This document shows positions 38,223-46,559 of a stretch of DNA of 46,559 nt, piece after piece. Every line of letters starts with the position of its first letter. Position 1 is the first letter of the stretch. The stretch lies in the NCBI GenBank assembly GCA_903893485.1, contig CAITMK010000001.1:1-46559 (forward strand). Reading direction: 5' to 3'. The stretch is from Candidatus Magasanikiibacteriota bacterium. GTDB taxonomy: Bacteria; Patescibacteriota; Patescibacteriia; Magasanikbacterales; 2-02-FULL-50-9b. The position numbers were made by a program, and so were the translations under genes. Below the pieces are notes generated by a model. It had not been told where the DNA came from. It made no database searches and worked only from the letters and a program-made list of their open reading frames with translations.

Positions 38223-38690
38223 TTAGTAAGCGAAGTGAGCAAATGCACGGTTTGATTCTGCCATGCGATGTACGTCTGCACGTTTCTTCATAGCATCACC
38301 TTCACCTTTTGCAGCGAGCATGAATTCTTCTGCAAGTTTGTCCTTCATCGCGCGGCCTTTTTTGGCGCGTGCGGCGTTAATGATCCAGCGCATTGCCAAA
38401 GCATTTTTGCGTTCTGGTTTAACGGGGACTGGCACCTGGTAGTTTGAACCACCAACGCGCTTTGTTTTAACTTCAACAGATGGACCAACGTTGTTCAAAG
38501 CTGCTTCGAACACTTCCATTGGATCTTTGTCTTCTTTCTTTTTTACGATATCAAAAGCACCGTACACAATTCCTTGTGCAACAGATTTTTTGCCGCTTAA
38601 CATGAGGAAGTTAATAAACTTACCCAAGGTAACATTGTTATATAACGCGTCTGGCGCTGCCTCGCGTTTTGGAGCTTGTTTACCGCGCAT
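38223..38690 (-). CDS. rpsG: 30S ribosomal protein S7
   Basis: FINFLMLSGKKSVAQGIVYGAFDIV...GGSNYQVPVPVKPERKNALAMRWII. Confidence 0.96.
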   Translation of the reverse strand: MRGKQAPKREAAPDALYNNVTLGKFINFLMLSGKKSVAQGIVYGAFDIVKKKEDKDPMEVFEAALNNVGPSVEVKTKRVGGSNYQVPVPVKPERKNALAMRWIINAARAKKGRAMKDKLAEEFMLAAKGEGDAMKKRADVHRMAESNRAFAHFAY

Positions 38691-38692
38691 AT

Positions 38693-39151
38693 TTATTTCT
38701 TCTTTTTACCTTTAGCAACAGCTTTTACTGCTGGAGTCTTTGGACGTTTGACACCGTAAAGTGAACGGCTGCCACGACGATTTGCAACACCTTGCGCATC
38801 ATAAATACCACGCACAATGTGGTAACGAACACCTGGAAGATCTTTCACACGACCACCACGAATCATAACGATTGAGTGCTCCTGCAAGTTGTGACCTTCA
38901 CCTGGGATGTAGGCAGTGACTTCCATACCGTTAGAAAGGCGAACACGCGCGATCTTACGGATAGCTGAGTTAGGTTTTTTTGGGGTCATGGTAGTGACCT
39001 TGGTACAAACACCACGTTTAAATGGTGCGCCATCTAAAATTTGATGGCGACGGCGATGCAAAGAATCCAAAGTCCACTGCATTGCAGGGGATTTGCTCTT
39101 CGTCTTCGCCGTGGTACGCCCCTTGCGGAGCAATTGTGACATTGTTGGCAT
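38693..39151 (-). CDS. rpsL: 30S ribosomal protein S12 with ~20-aa internal insertion
   Basis: [66 protein letters not shown]. Confidence 0.96.
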   Translation of the reverse strand: MPTMSQLLRKGRTTAKTKSKSPAMQWTLDSLHRRRHQILDGAPFKRGVCTKVTTMTPKKPNSAIRKIARVRLSNGMEVTAYIPGEGHNLQEHSIVMIRGGRVKDLPGVRYHIVRGIYDAQGVANRRGSRSLYGVKRPKTPAVKAVAKGKKKK

Positions 39152-39231
39152 AAACACGGTTACTCTGCGCACGGAAACATTCCGAGCCGCGCGGCAGATG
39201 AGAGAATAAATTTGAAAAGGAATGTAGCGGT

Positions 39232-39260
39232 AGTTTAAAGGAAATTGGCTGAGCTGTCAA
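39232..39260 (-). promoter_or_regulatory. str operon (rpsL) promoter
   Basis: Minus strand TTGACA(39255-39260)-N17-TAAACT(39232-39237). Confidence 0.75.
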
Positions 39261-39264
39261 GTGA

Positions 39265-39293
39265 TTGACAATGTCCTAGAGGTGTGTAAAAAT
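39265..39293 (+). promoter_or_regulatory. Divergent promoter for a structured RNA
   Basis: TTGACA(39265-39270), 16-17-bp spacer, TAAAAAT(39287-39293). Confidence 0.6.
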
Positions 39294-39299
39294 ATGCCC

Positions 39300-39569
39300 A
39301 AACAGCGATGGGCGCTTTTGTTACAAGTGGTCGGTAGTTACCGATGTGCGGGATCCCTTTTCGGGAAATGCAACTCTGACCCTCCCCTCTCTTCCTATTG
39401 CGTTGGACGAGAGGCATTCAAATAGGAGTTGCACAGCGGGCCGAAGGTCCAGGAGCTTGCGACGAGGTGGAGATTCCTCCCCGTCCCCACACAGTCCAGG
39501 CTCCTGGACCCGAGGCAACTCACAATCAACCCCACACCCAAGCCGAACGAACTGTTCGGCTATTTTTTT
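39300..39569 (+). ncRNA. Candidate ~270-nt structured RNA of unknown class
   Basis: Promoter at 39265-39293, terminator at 39541-39569, no supported ORF; stems TCGGT-AGTT-ACCGA, TGCAACTC/GAGTTGCA, GGTCCAGGAGC/GCTCCTGGACC. Confidence 0.6.
39541..39569 (+). terminator. Intrinsic terminator of the structured RNA
   Basis: AGCCGAAC-GAACT-GTTCGGCTATTTTTTT. Confidence 0.88.
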
Positions 39570-39570
39570 G

Positions 39571-39629
39571 AAAAAAAAATCGGCAGTAGTACGGACCCGT
39601 GAAGTTCTGGGGTACGTATACTACTGCCG
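39571..39629 (-). terminator. Intrinsic terminator of the 383-aa orphan gene
   Basis: Minus strand CGGCAGTAGTATACGTACCCC...GGGTCCGTACTACTGCCGATTTTTTTTT; a second hairpin ATGCAGG/CCTGCAT lies at 39630-39648. Confidence 0.85.
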
Positions 39630-39655
39630 ATGCAGGGCTTACCTGCATGCGACAA

Positions 39656-40807
39656 TCACTGAAGCGGCAGATCGGGCACTTGCCACGTGCGACCGACGAG
39701 CGAGACGCTCTTCAACATGTCGCCCGCCACCGGTTCAGCAGCCGAGGGAATACGCTTGATTTCGGTATCCTGCCCCGCCGCAATGACATGCAACGCGCTG
39801 TCTGCTTTGATAATCGCGTCGGCCTCGCTGATCTTGGTCGATGCCCGGCTGCCGCCCTTCACCACGAGGTCAAGGCCGTCAGACAGATACGCCGTGAGCG
39901 CCTCAAAAAGCATCCCCCAAGCCGCCTCGCTCGGAGATGCGAAGAAGGTCTTCAGCGCCTCAAGGTACGCATCCCGAAGCGTCGAGCTCCGAAACACGCA
40001 GATATTCTCAGCAGAAAGCCAGCCGATGCCTTCGCTGAGAAGCCAGCCGATGCGCGGATCATCGACCTGCCGCACGAACTGGCCGAGCAGCAAATTCGCG
40101 GGCGACGACACCTCGACCGAGCCGATCGCGTGCGAAGGCGACTGCCGAAGCGCGGCAAGCACTTGATCGCCCCGGAATTCCGGATGGCAGATCATGCTGC
40201 AGCCCAGCAGATCCGGCAGGTTGATCGAGTACGGCGCGCGCGCAATGTCCATGACGAGGTTCTGCTCGGCAACCGGAAGCGCCGGGCAGACGATCTCCTT
40301 CACGTACGTGTTGGTATCAGAACTGGCGTTCGCCCGAAGCAAACGGTCCACGATCGCCGCCGATTCCTCGCTGACGCCGAGCATCATGAGAAAATCGGGG
40401 GCGAGAACGCGACCGGCCATCTTCTTGTAGTTCGCGCCGATCTGCGCCGCCGGAAACGTGAGCGCATGCGGACCAGCCTCAAGGTCAAGCATCTGGGCGA
40501 ATTCAGGACTCGCCGTAATGCCATGCATCTTGCCCTGCGAGACCGCCAGAAACTCCGCGAACGACGGCGCCGTGTCGCGACGAGCTCCGACGAGAATGCT
40601 CTCGCGAAGCAGGAGACGCCCTTCGGGCAAACGCAGAATTCCCTGAAGCGGCTCATTGGTCATGAGCCACGAGTCGGAAATAATCATCCGATCGTAGAGC
40701 AGCGCGTTGAGAACAATGCCGCGCCAAACCCGATCAACGGATTGGCCCGGAATGAGGTTGTCAAAGAGTACGCCGAACGCATCAATGAGAGTAACGGGAC
40801 GAAACAT
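39656..40807 (-). CDS. GC-rich orphan protein of unknown function (383 aa)
   Basis: Full-length ORF with SD (AGGTGA), promoter and terminator; composition clearly GC-richer than flanks; family not recognised. Confidence 0.8.
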   Translation of the reverse strand: MFRPVTLIDAFGVLFDNLIPGQSVDRVWRGIVLNALLYDRMIISDSWLMTNEPLQGILRLPEGRLLLRESILVGARRDTAPSFAEFLAVSQGKMHGITASPEFAQMLDLEAGPHALTFPAAQIGANYKKMAGRVLAPDFLMMLGVSEESAAIVDRLLRANASSDTNTYVKEIVCPALPVAEQNLVMDIARAPYSINLPDLLGCSMICHPEFRGDQVLAALRQSPSHAIGSVEVSSPANLLLGQFVRQVDDPRIGWLLSEGIGWLSAENICVFRSSTLRDAYLEALKTFFASPSEAAWGMLFEALTAYLSDGLDLVVKGGSRASTKISEADAIIKADSALHVIAAGQDTEIKRIPSAAEPVAGDMLKSVSLVGRTWQVPDLPLQ

Positions 40808-40847
40808 GAGTCACCTGCCTTTATTCGCGTCAGTGCGAATTGTACAG

Positions 40848-40876
40848 ATACTAGCAATCAGTACACAAATTGTCAA
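40848..40876 (-). promoter_or_regulatory. Promoter of the 383-aa orphan gene
   Basis: Minus strand TTGACA(40871-40876)-N17-TAGTAT(40848-40853). Confidence 0.75.
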
Positions 40877-40897
40877 CCCTCTCTTATACAACCCAAA

Positions 40898-41497
40898 TTA
40901 AGCCCCCAAGAGCAATCGTGCGAGCGCTTCAACAGGCACGGTAATGTATTGTCCAAAAAAGAAAACTAAAATTAAAACAGCAAAAAAACCGTAGCGTTCG
41001 AGTTTGTATTTAATGTAGTCGTAACGCACGGGCAGCAGCGCAAGTAAAATTTTTGAGCCGTCGAGTGGAGGAATTGGCACCAAATTAAAAATCGCGAGTG
41101 AGCAGTTGATAATGACCACGCGCACCGCAATATAGGCGATAGCGCTATTAACACCAAAACCGCGCGCGACCAATGCAAATAAAATAGCAAGCACTAAATT
41201 GGTAATTGGCCCAGCCGCGCCAACAGCCGCAGGCCCCCACTGCTGATTTTTTAAATTGTAGGGATTATAAGGAACTGGTTTTGCCGCGGCAAAGAAAAAG
41301 GTCCCGCCAGACAAAAACCAAAGCCCCAGCGGCAACAAAATTGAACCATATAAATCAAGATGCACTAAAGGATTTAAGGTCAAACGCCCTGCTCGCTCCG
41401 CGGTTTTATCGCCGAGCGCGCGTGCGGCCAGCCCATGTGACACCTCGTGCAGCACTGCAGAAAAGATAACAATAATAATGTCGAAAATGAAATCCAT
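40898..41497 (-). CDS. Site-2 protease-like M50 membrane metalloprotease
   Basis: Start at internal Met MDFIFDIIIVIFSAVLHEVSHGLAARALGD (HExxH); NLVPIPPLDGSKIL. Confidence 0.9.
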   Translation of the reverse strand: MDFIFDIIIVIFSAVLHEVSHGLAARALGDKTAERAGRLTLNPLVHLDLYGSILLPLGLWFLSGGTFFFAAAKPVPYNPYNLKNQQWGPAAVGAAGPITNLVLAILFALVARGFGVNSAIAYIAVRVVIINCSLAIFNLVPIPPLDGSKILLALLPVRYDYIKYKLERYGFFAVLILVFFFGQYITVPVEALARLLLGA

Positions 41498-41575
41498 AGA
41501 AGTTTTGGTTGCGGCCCTTGCCAAAAAACAGAATACCTGATAAACTAGGGCCCATAACGTAACTAGCGTAACACT

Positions 41576-41758
41576 ATGGCACAGAACTGTAAACTCTGCG
41601 AACGTGGCACCACACGCGGCGCAACACGCAGCCACTCAAACATCCAAACAAAAAAATGGGTCGGTATCAATGTACAACCTATGAAATTATTTGGAAAAAT
41701 GATTTCTGTTTGCACCCGTTGCAAACGCACCCTCGCTAAGATGGTAAAGGAAGCATAA
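41576..41758 (+). CDS. rpmB: 50S ribosomal protein L28
   Basis: MAQNCKLCERGTTRGATRSHSNIQTKKWVGINVQ. Confidence 0.9.
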   Translation: MAQNCKLCERGTTRGATRSHSNIQTKKWVGINVQPMKLFGKMISVCTRCKRTLAKMVKEA

Positions 41759-41787
41759 AAAAAGCAGCTCGCAAGGGCTGTTTTTTT
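41755..41787 (+). terminator. Intrinsic terminator after rpmB
   Basis: AAAAAAAGCAGCTCGCAAGGGCTGTTTTTTT. Confidence 0.75.
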
Positions 41788-41830
41788 AATTGTAAAAAAA
41801 AAGTGCGCGTGTTACATTGTACCTACTTAT

Positions 41831-43102
41831 ATGAAATTTTCAGCACTGCTGCATAAATTGGAAAAGCTACTTAAGATCGACGTGCGCTACGTTTTATCGG
41901 GCGGTTTTTGGTTAACGTTTGGGCAAGTAGTTTCTGCAATCACCGGGCTCGCACTTTCAATTATTTTTGCTCGGTTACTACCCAAAGAAACGTACGGCAA
42001 CTACAAATTCATCACTTCCATTTTTGGCATGATCGCGATCACTTCAATTCCAGGATTGGGCGCTGCAGTAACGCAAGCAGTGGTAAAAAAACACGATAAC
42101 ACGATTTATACCGCAATTAAAACGCGCATTCGTTGGGGACTTTTAGGGGCGCTCGCCAGCATTGGTACGGCAATTTATTTTTATGCCAAATCGAATATTG
42201 ATTTTGCAATTATTTTTGGCGCGGCTGCACTATTTTTGCCGTTCATGGATTCGCTCAATACGTACGATTGCTTACTGCAAGGCCGTAAGGATTTTAAAAA
42301 ATCAAATATTCTTTATAGTATTGGACAACTGATCGTACTTGCTGCGATCGCTGCAACAGTTGTGGTAACAAAAAATATTGTTTGGATTACAATAAGTTAC
42401 ATTGCGAGCTGGACGCTTGTTCGAGGTGCTTTTTTTCTGTATATAAAAAAAGATATTAATAAGGATTCAAGCTCCGACGCATCTGCGATTACCTACGGAA
42501 AACATCTTTCCCTCATGAGCGTACTTGCAACACTTACCGGTCAACTCGATAAAGTATTGGCATTTCATTTTTTAGGCGCCGCACAGATGGCAATTTATGC
42601 ATTCGCAATCGCACTTCCCGAACAAGTACGCGTAATACTTGCGAACATTAATACCCTTCTATTTCCAAAATTTGTGCAACATGACGATCGCGTGATTCAT
42701 GGCGCAATGCGCAATAAATTTATAAAACTTTTTATTTTTAGCTCCGCAATAGTCGGATGTTACATTATTTCAGCGCCGTTTGTTTTTAAAATTCTCTTTC
42801 CAAAATATCTTGATTCAGTTCGCTATTCACAAGTATTTGCTCTGTCAATGCTTAATTTAACGTTTACACCAGCAACGGTATATCTGCAGGCAAAAAAGAA
42901 GGTCAAACATATGTATATTGGAAATATTATAACGCCACTTTTCCAAATCACAACCATGGTTGTTGGAATTATTTGGTACGGCCTTATGGGACTTATCATC
43001 GCACGGGTACTAACCCGTTTTTTCGGCAGCCTCTTTAATTTATTTTTGTATCAAAAATCAAAAGATATCGATATGACTGAACAATCTGCGCAGTCCATCT
43101 AA
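41831..43102 (+). CDS. Polysaccharide biosynthesis flippase (Wzx/MATE-like)
   Basis: Hydrophobic multi-TM; GGFWLTFGQVVSAITGLALSIIFARLLPKETYGNYKFI. Confidence 0.88.
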   Translation: MKFSALLHKLEKLLKIDVRYVLSGGFWLTFGQVVSAITGLALSIIFARLLPKETYGNYKFITSIFGMIAITSIPGLGAAVTQAVVKKHDNTIYTAIKTRIRWGLLGALASIGTAIYFYAKSNIDFAIIFGAAALFLPFMDSLNTYDCLLQGRKDFKKSNILYSIGQLIVLAAIAATVVVTKNIVWITISYIASWTLVRGAFFLYIKKDINKDSSSDASAITYGKHLSLMSVLATLTGQLDKVLAFHFLGAAQMAIYAFAIALPEQVRVILANINTLLFPKFVQHDDRVIHGAMRNKFIKLFIFSSAIVGCYIISAPFVFKILFPKYLDSVRYSQVFALSMLNLTFTPATVYLQAKKKVKHMYIGNIITPLFQITTMVVGIIWYGLMGLIIARVLTRFFGSLFNLFLYQKSKDIDMTEQSAQSI

Positions 43103-43104
43103 AA

Positions 43105-43875
43105 TTAGACCGGATCGCCAAATTGTTTTTCCGTAAAAATTTTAATAACATCGCTTTTCTTCCGCGCAACGACACCAATTTTTTGAGCCGACGTTGGTAC
43201 CAATTTTACAAAAAGTTTATGCCACCAGCGAGTTGCCTTATCAATGTAAGCAATTTGTTCCACTGCAAATCCATGCATATTTAGCAATTGACGAAGCGAT
43301 GCAGGGCTATAAAAAATTTTGTGTTCTGGCTGACTTTCAATCGCCTTTTGCACAGTGCGATATGCCTTGAAATTATCGATCGACTCCTCAAGTGTTAACT
43401 CTTGTACATCTCCCATCGTATTTTTCTTTTGAAAAAAAACATTTAAAACATTTTTTAGATCATACACATTTGGCGTATCCATGATGAGTGTACCACCTTC
43501 TTTTAAAATACGCGCGCATTCTGAAATCATTTGACCCGGGTGCCATGAATGTTCGATCACTTCACCAATATACACCACATCAAAAGTACCTGATTCAATA
43601 ACACCCGATAAATCATGGAGGTCGCCAAAATATTGATTTTTCAGATTCATTTCTTTTGCTAAATTTTCATTCACATCAAGGCCAGTATATTCCCCACCAG
43701 ATGCTTCAACAATTTTTCTAATTTCAATAGTAACGCCACCATCACCCAAATTACCAACATCAAGCACGCGGCCTTTGAGCGGACTTAAAAAATGCTTTAC
43801 AAAATTAGTACGTGTATGAAATAAAATACATTTTTGTAAATAAATATACGTGTTGCGCGAAATTTTAGTTGTCAT
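43105..43875 (-). CDS. Class I SAM-dependent methyltransferase
   Basis: GRVLDVGNLGDGG, FDVVYIGEVIEHSWHPGQMISECARILKEGGTLIMDTPN. Confidence 0.85.
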   Translation of the reverse strand: MTTKISRNTYIYLQKCILFHTRTNFVKHFLSPLKGRVLDVGNLGDGGVTIEIRKIVEASGGEYTGLDVNENLAKEMNLKNQYFGDLHDLSGVIESGTFDVVYIGEVIEHSWHPGQMISECARILKEGGTLIMDTPNVYDLKNVLNVFFQKKNTMGDVQELTLEESIDNFKAYRTVQKAIESQPEHKIFYSPASLRQLLNMHGFAVEQIAYIDKATRWWHKLFVKLVPTSAQKIGVVARKKSDVIKIFTEKQFGDPV

Positions 43876-43878
43876 AGT

Positions 43879-44901
43879 TTAAATGCCCTGTTTAATATAT
43901 GCACTCATTTTTTTAACCAGGCCTGCTAAATCATGGCGGCCTTGAACAATTGCGCGTAATTTATCTGGCGCATCCGGGGTCAGTGCTAAAATATATTTTG
44001 CAATCGCTTCCGGTGTTTCATTTTCAGGTGCTGCTGGATATCCAATCGCCTCGGCCTGCGCTTTCGTAATAACCGGTGTCACACCACAATACATGGATTC
44101 CAAAACGGTTTTATCAATCGTACCTGGAACCATATTTACCAACACGCGAAATTGTGGATATACTTTTTTTAATTCTGGCATCGGGCGTGAACCCATAAAC
44201 GTCACGCGATTTTTGAGATCAGTATTTTCCACGAGCGCGCGAATTTCTATTTCATAATCTGGATCGCGCGTTGGATCGAGCGCGCGACCATAGTGTGTAA
44301 GTGTGTATTCGGGTGGTAAAAATTGCAGTGCCTTAATTACCAAATCAATTCGCTTTGAGCGAGAGATGCGATGCACCGCAAGTAAATTTATTTTTGGCTT
44401 ACGATTTTCGTAATCCGTTATGTCAACATTCCAAAATTGCGTATCAATGCCATGCCCTGTTACAATCTTACGAGGATCTCCTTCATATTGCGGCAGACTT
44501 TCTTTGGTCGCCGCAAACATGCGCTTCACTATTTTGTCGCCAATTTTCATGGAAAAGGTGCGCGTATAGTGGGTATACCACAAATACGTTGGCGTTCGTT
44601 TAATTGCCCAGAGCCAACTACCCGCCGCAAGCCAACGCGGATTCATGTGCACAAAAACGCGATCATGCGGAATCGTGAGAATGAGCCACTGAAAATAAAA
44701 AAATGATTGGAGGCGTGACCAGCCTTTTTCGCGACCCAGTGAATACACGGGCATGTGTAAACTATTTTCACCTTTTTCTAAGCAGATGACCGTCACATCA
44801 AATCCTTCTTGCTCAAACGCTGCAGCCCAAAGTGCGCAAAAAGAAAAATCATCATCACGCTCATGAATTTTTGGTGTAATAAAAAGTAATCGCTGTTTCA
44901 T
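43879..44901 (-). CDS. Glycosyltransferase, GT4-like
   Basis: AVHRISRSKRIDLVIKAL, VTFMGSRPMPELKKVYPQFRVLVNMVPGTIDKTVLESMYCGVTPVITK. Confidence 0.85.
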   Translation of the reverse strand: MKQRLLFITPKIHERDDDFSFCALWAAAFEQEGFDVTVICLEKGENSLHMPVYSLGREKGWSRLQSFFYFQWLILTIPHDRVFVHMNPRWLAAGSWLWAIKRTPTYLWYTHYTRTFSMKIGDKIVKRMFAATKESLPQYEGDPRKIVTGHGIDTQFWNVDITDYENRKPKINLLAVHRISRSKRIDLVIKALQFLPPEYTLTHYGRALDPTRDPDYEIEIRALVENTDLKNRVTFMGSRPMPELKKVYPQFRVLVNMVPGTIDKTVLESMYCGVTPVITKAQAEAIGYPAAPENETPEAIAKYILALTPDAPDKLRAIVQGRHDLAGLVKKMSAYIKQGI

Positions 44902-44902
44902 A

Positions 44903-45982
44903 CTAATATTTTTTCATGAGAATTTCTACGATTCGATCTGCCGCATGCCCATCCCACAGATGCGGTGCCGCACCTTTTTTCCAGTCACCCCGTTTAATTT
45001 TTTGCACCGCCTGCACAACATCATCACTATTCATACCAATGAGTTCGTTTGTACCTTCAGTAATGGTAATAGGCCGTTCAGTATCGGTGCGCAGTGTGAT
45101 ACAAGGAATTCCAAGCACGGTCGTTTCTTCTTGAATGCCCCCTGAATCAGTAATTACCCCCGCTGAGTCTCTCATTAACGAAATCATTTCAGTGTATGAC
45201 AAAGGATCAGTGCAAATAACCGATGCAGGAAACGTAATATTGAGTGATTCCATTTTTGTCTTTGTGCGGGGATGAACCGGAAAAACGACAGGGATTTCTT
45301 CTGCAACTTTTTTAATAAGCGCTACCGAATTCAAAAGCGCTTCGTCAGTATCAACATTTTGCGGGCGGTGCACCGTAGCAACAATATATTTTTTAGCTGT
45401 CAAACCAAATCGTTCGCAACATTTTAAAGATTCAATTTTGGGAAGTATTTGCATCAGCGAGTCAATCATTACATTACCGACTAAGTGAATACGATCAGCT
45501 GCTATTCCTTCAACAGACAAATTTATTACCCCCTGCGGTTCCGTAACAAAAAGTTCATCTGCATTATGGTCAACAAAAATTCGATTCACCTCTTCAGGCA
45601 TTGACAAATTAAAGCTGCGTAAACCGGATTCAACATGAATAAGCGGGACATTTGTGCTCAGCGCTGCAATGGTGGCAGCAATGGTCGAGGTAACATCCCC
45701 TACAACAACAATTGCATCTGGCGTATTTTTTTGAATTACCGGCACGAGCGCGGCAATTATTTTTTTTGTTTGAGAAATTCGATCACCACCAGAAATACCA
45801 AGATTCACATCAGGTGGCGGTAATCCAAGATCAGAGAAAAAAACATCTGACATGTTTCCATCAAAATGCTGCCCGGTATGCACCAAAACAGGTACAATTT
45901 TTTGTGCAATAAAAGCGCGATACAGTGGAGCAATTTTAACAAAATTTGGACGCGTTCCTGCGACAAGCAAACATGATTTCAT
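44903..45982 (-). CDS. wecB: UDP-N-acetylglucosamine 2-epimerase (non-hydrolysing)
   Basis: AGTRPNFVKIAPLYRAF, HTGQHFDGNMSDVFF, GDVTSTIAA, HVESGLRSF, DSGGIQEETTVLGIPCITLR. Confidence 0.92.
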   Translation of the reverse strand: MKSCLLVAGTRPNFVKIAPLYRAFIAQKIVPVLVHTGQHFDGNMSDVFFSDLGLPPPDVNLGISGGDRISQTKKIIAALVPVIQKNTPDAIVVVGDVTSTIAATIAALSTNVPLIHVESGLRSFNLSMPEEVNRIFVDHNADELFVTEPQGVINLSVEGIAADRIHLVGNVMIDSLMQILPKIESLKCCERFGLTAKKYIVATVHRPQNVDTDEALLNSVALIKKVAEEIPVVFPVHPRTKTKMESLNITFPASVICTDPLSYTEMISLMRDSAGVITDSGGIQEETTVLGIPCITLRTDTERPITITEGTNELIGMNSDDVVQAVQKIKRGDWKKGAAPHLWDGHAADRIVEILMKKY

Positions 45983-46016
45983 AGCGTTGTTATTGTAGTC
46001 GGGCCCACTTAAAAAG

Positions 46017-46559
46017 TCAATCAAAAAGGCTCAGCAATGTGCGGGCGCGCATATCCCACGTATATTTTTGGCAAACAATTTGCAACGCTTTTTGCGCGCG
46101 ATTATTAGCTTCTGCCGAATTACTAAGTGCGGCAATGCAAGCATCAAAAAAACTGTTTGCATCATCAGGCAATGCAAAAAAAGCAGCATCATCTGTTAAA
46201 ATCTCTCGCATGGATGGTAAATCTGAAACAACAATCGGTCGTGCCGATGCCATATATTCAAAAAGCTTCATTGGTGAGGTATACTCGCGAGAAATTTTTT
46301 CCACGCCTGAATTTGGAATAATAAGTACGTCGGCGGCTTGCAAATAAAGCGGCATTTCTTGATGAGGTTTTTGCCCAAGATACACAATAGTATCGATACC
46401 TTTAGCTCGGGCGCGATTTAGCTCAATATCGCATGCAACCCCGCCCACCACGACCAGCAACATCGTTTCTGGCAATTTACGTGCAAGCTCAAGTAACAGG
46501 TCTGCACCCTTCCAAGAATATAAGTGGCCCGTATATAAAATTATTTTTTTATCAAACGG
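46017..46559 (-). CDS. Glycosyltransferase, GT4-like (truncated by window end)
   Basis: Frame open to the edge: PFDKKIILYTGHLYSWKGADLLLELARKLPETMLLVV...SPMKLFEYMASARPIVVSDLPSMREIL. Confidence 0.85.
   Translation of the reverse strand, partial: PFDKKIILYTGHLYSWKGADLLLELARKLPETMLLVVVGGVACDIELNRARAKGIDTIVYLGQKPHQEMPLYLQAADVLIIPNSGVEKISREYTSPMKLFEYMASARPIVVSDLPSMREILTDDAAFFALPDDANSFFDACIAALSNSAEANNRAQKALQIVCQKYTWDMRARTLLSLFD

Noticed and set aside
39300-39569. RNase P RNA, tmRNA or SRP RNA identity for the structured RNA
   Set aside because: I could not find the conserved RNase P cores, tRNA-like tmRNA ends or the SRP GGAA-loop signature on either strand.
39599-40969. 456-aa plus-strand ORF antisense to the 383-aa orphan
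   Set aside because: High GC lowers stop frequency on both strands; the product is Arg/His-rich and low-quality, and promoter, SD and terminator support the minus-strand gene.

Overview
The gene content suggests a Candidate Phyla Radiation (Patescibacteria)-like bacterium: rpmD (L30) is missing between rpsE and rplO, ribosomal genes carry S12/L23/S5-type peculiarities, and many proteins are short. TGA is used as a normal stop. Plus-strand genes at the left are a LytR_C tail, der, pth, dprA, topA and a RelA/SpoT homologue. These are followed by parB/parA, two tRNAs, a D,D-carboxypeptidase, scpB/scpA, aspS, an orphan lipoprotein, asnS, DedA, recO, ruvX, map and adk. Next come secY and a long minus-strand S10/spc ribosomal cluster (rplO to rpsJ), tuf, and the str operon (rpsL-rpsG-fusA). 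An ~6 kb island separates fusA from tuf. It holds a three-gene split ATP-citrate-lyase-like operon, a multidomain kinase/TMPK-like protein and a polysaccharide deacetylase-glycosyltransferase fusion. The right end is a surface-glycan locus (flippase, methyltransferase, glycosyltransferases, WecB). Main findings: (1) a two-copy, ~110-bp structured intergenic element whose 60-nt core has identical length in both copies and compensatory base changes in two stems; (2) a putative ~270-nt GC-rich structured RNA with its own promoter and terminator, whose -35 box lies 4 bp from the -35 of the divergent str operon and which contains competing pairings and a possible pseudoknot; (3) the split ATP-citrate-lyase-like operon, in which the expected catalytic His of the lyase domain reads as Asn; (4) two GC-rich orphan genes that look like autonomous single-gene cassettes. 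All calls come from reading sequence and the supplied translations; no database search was run.
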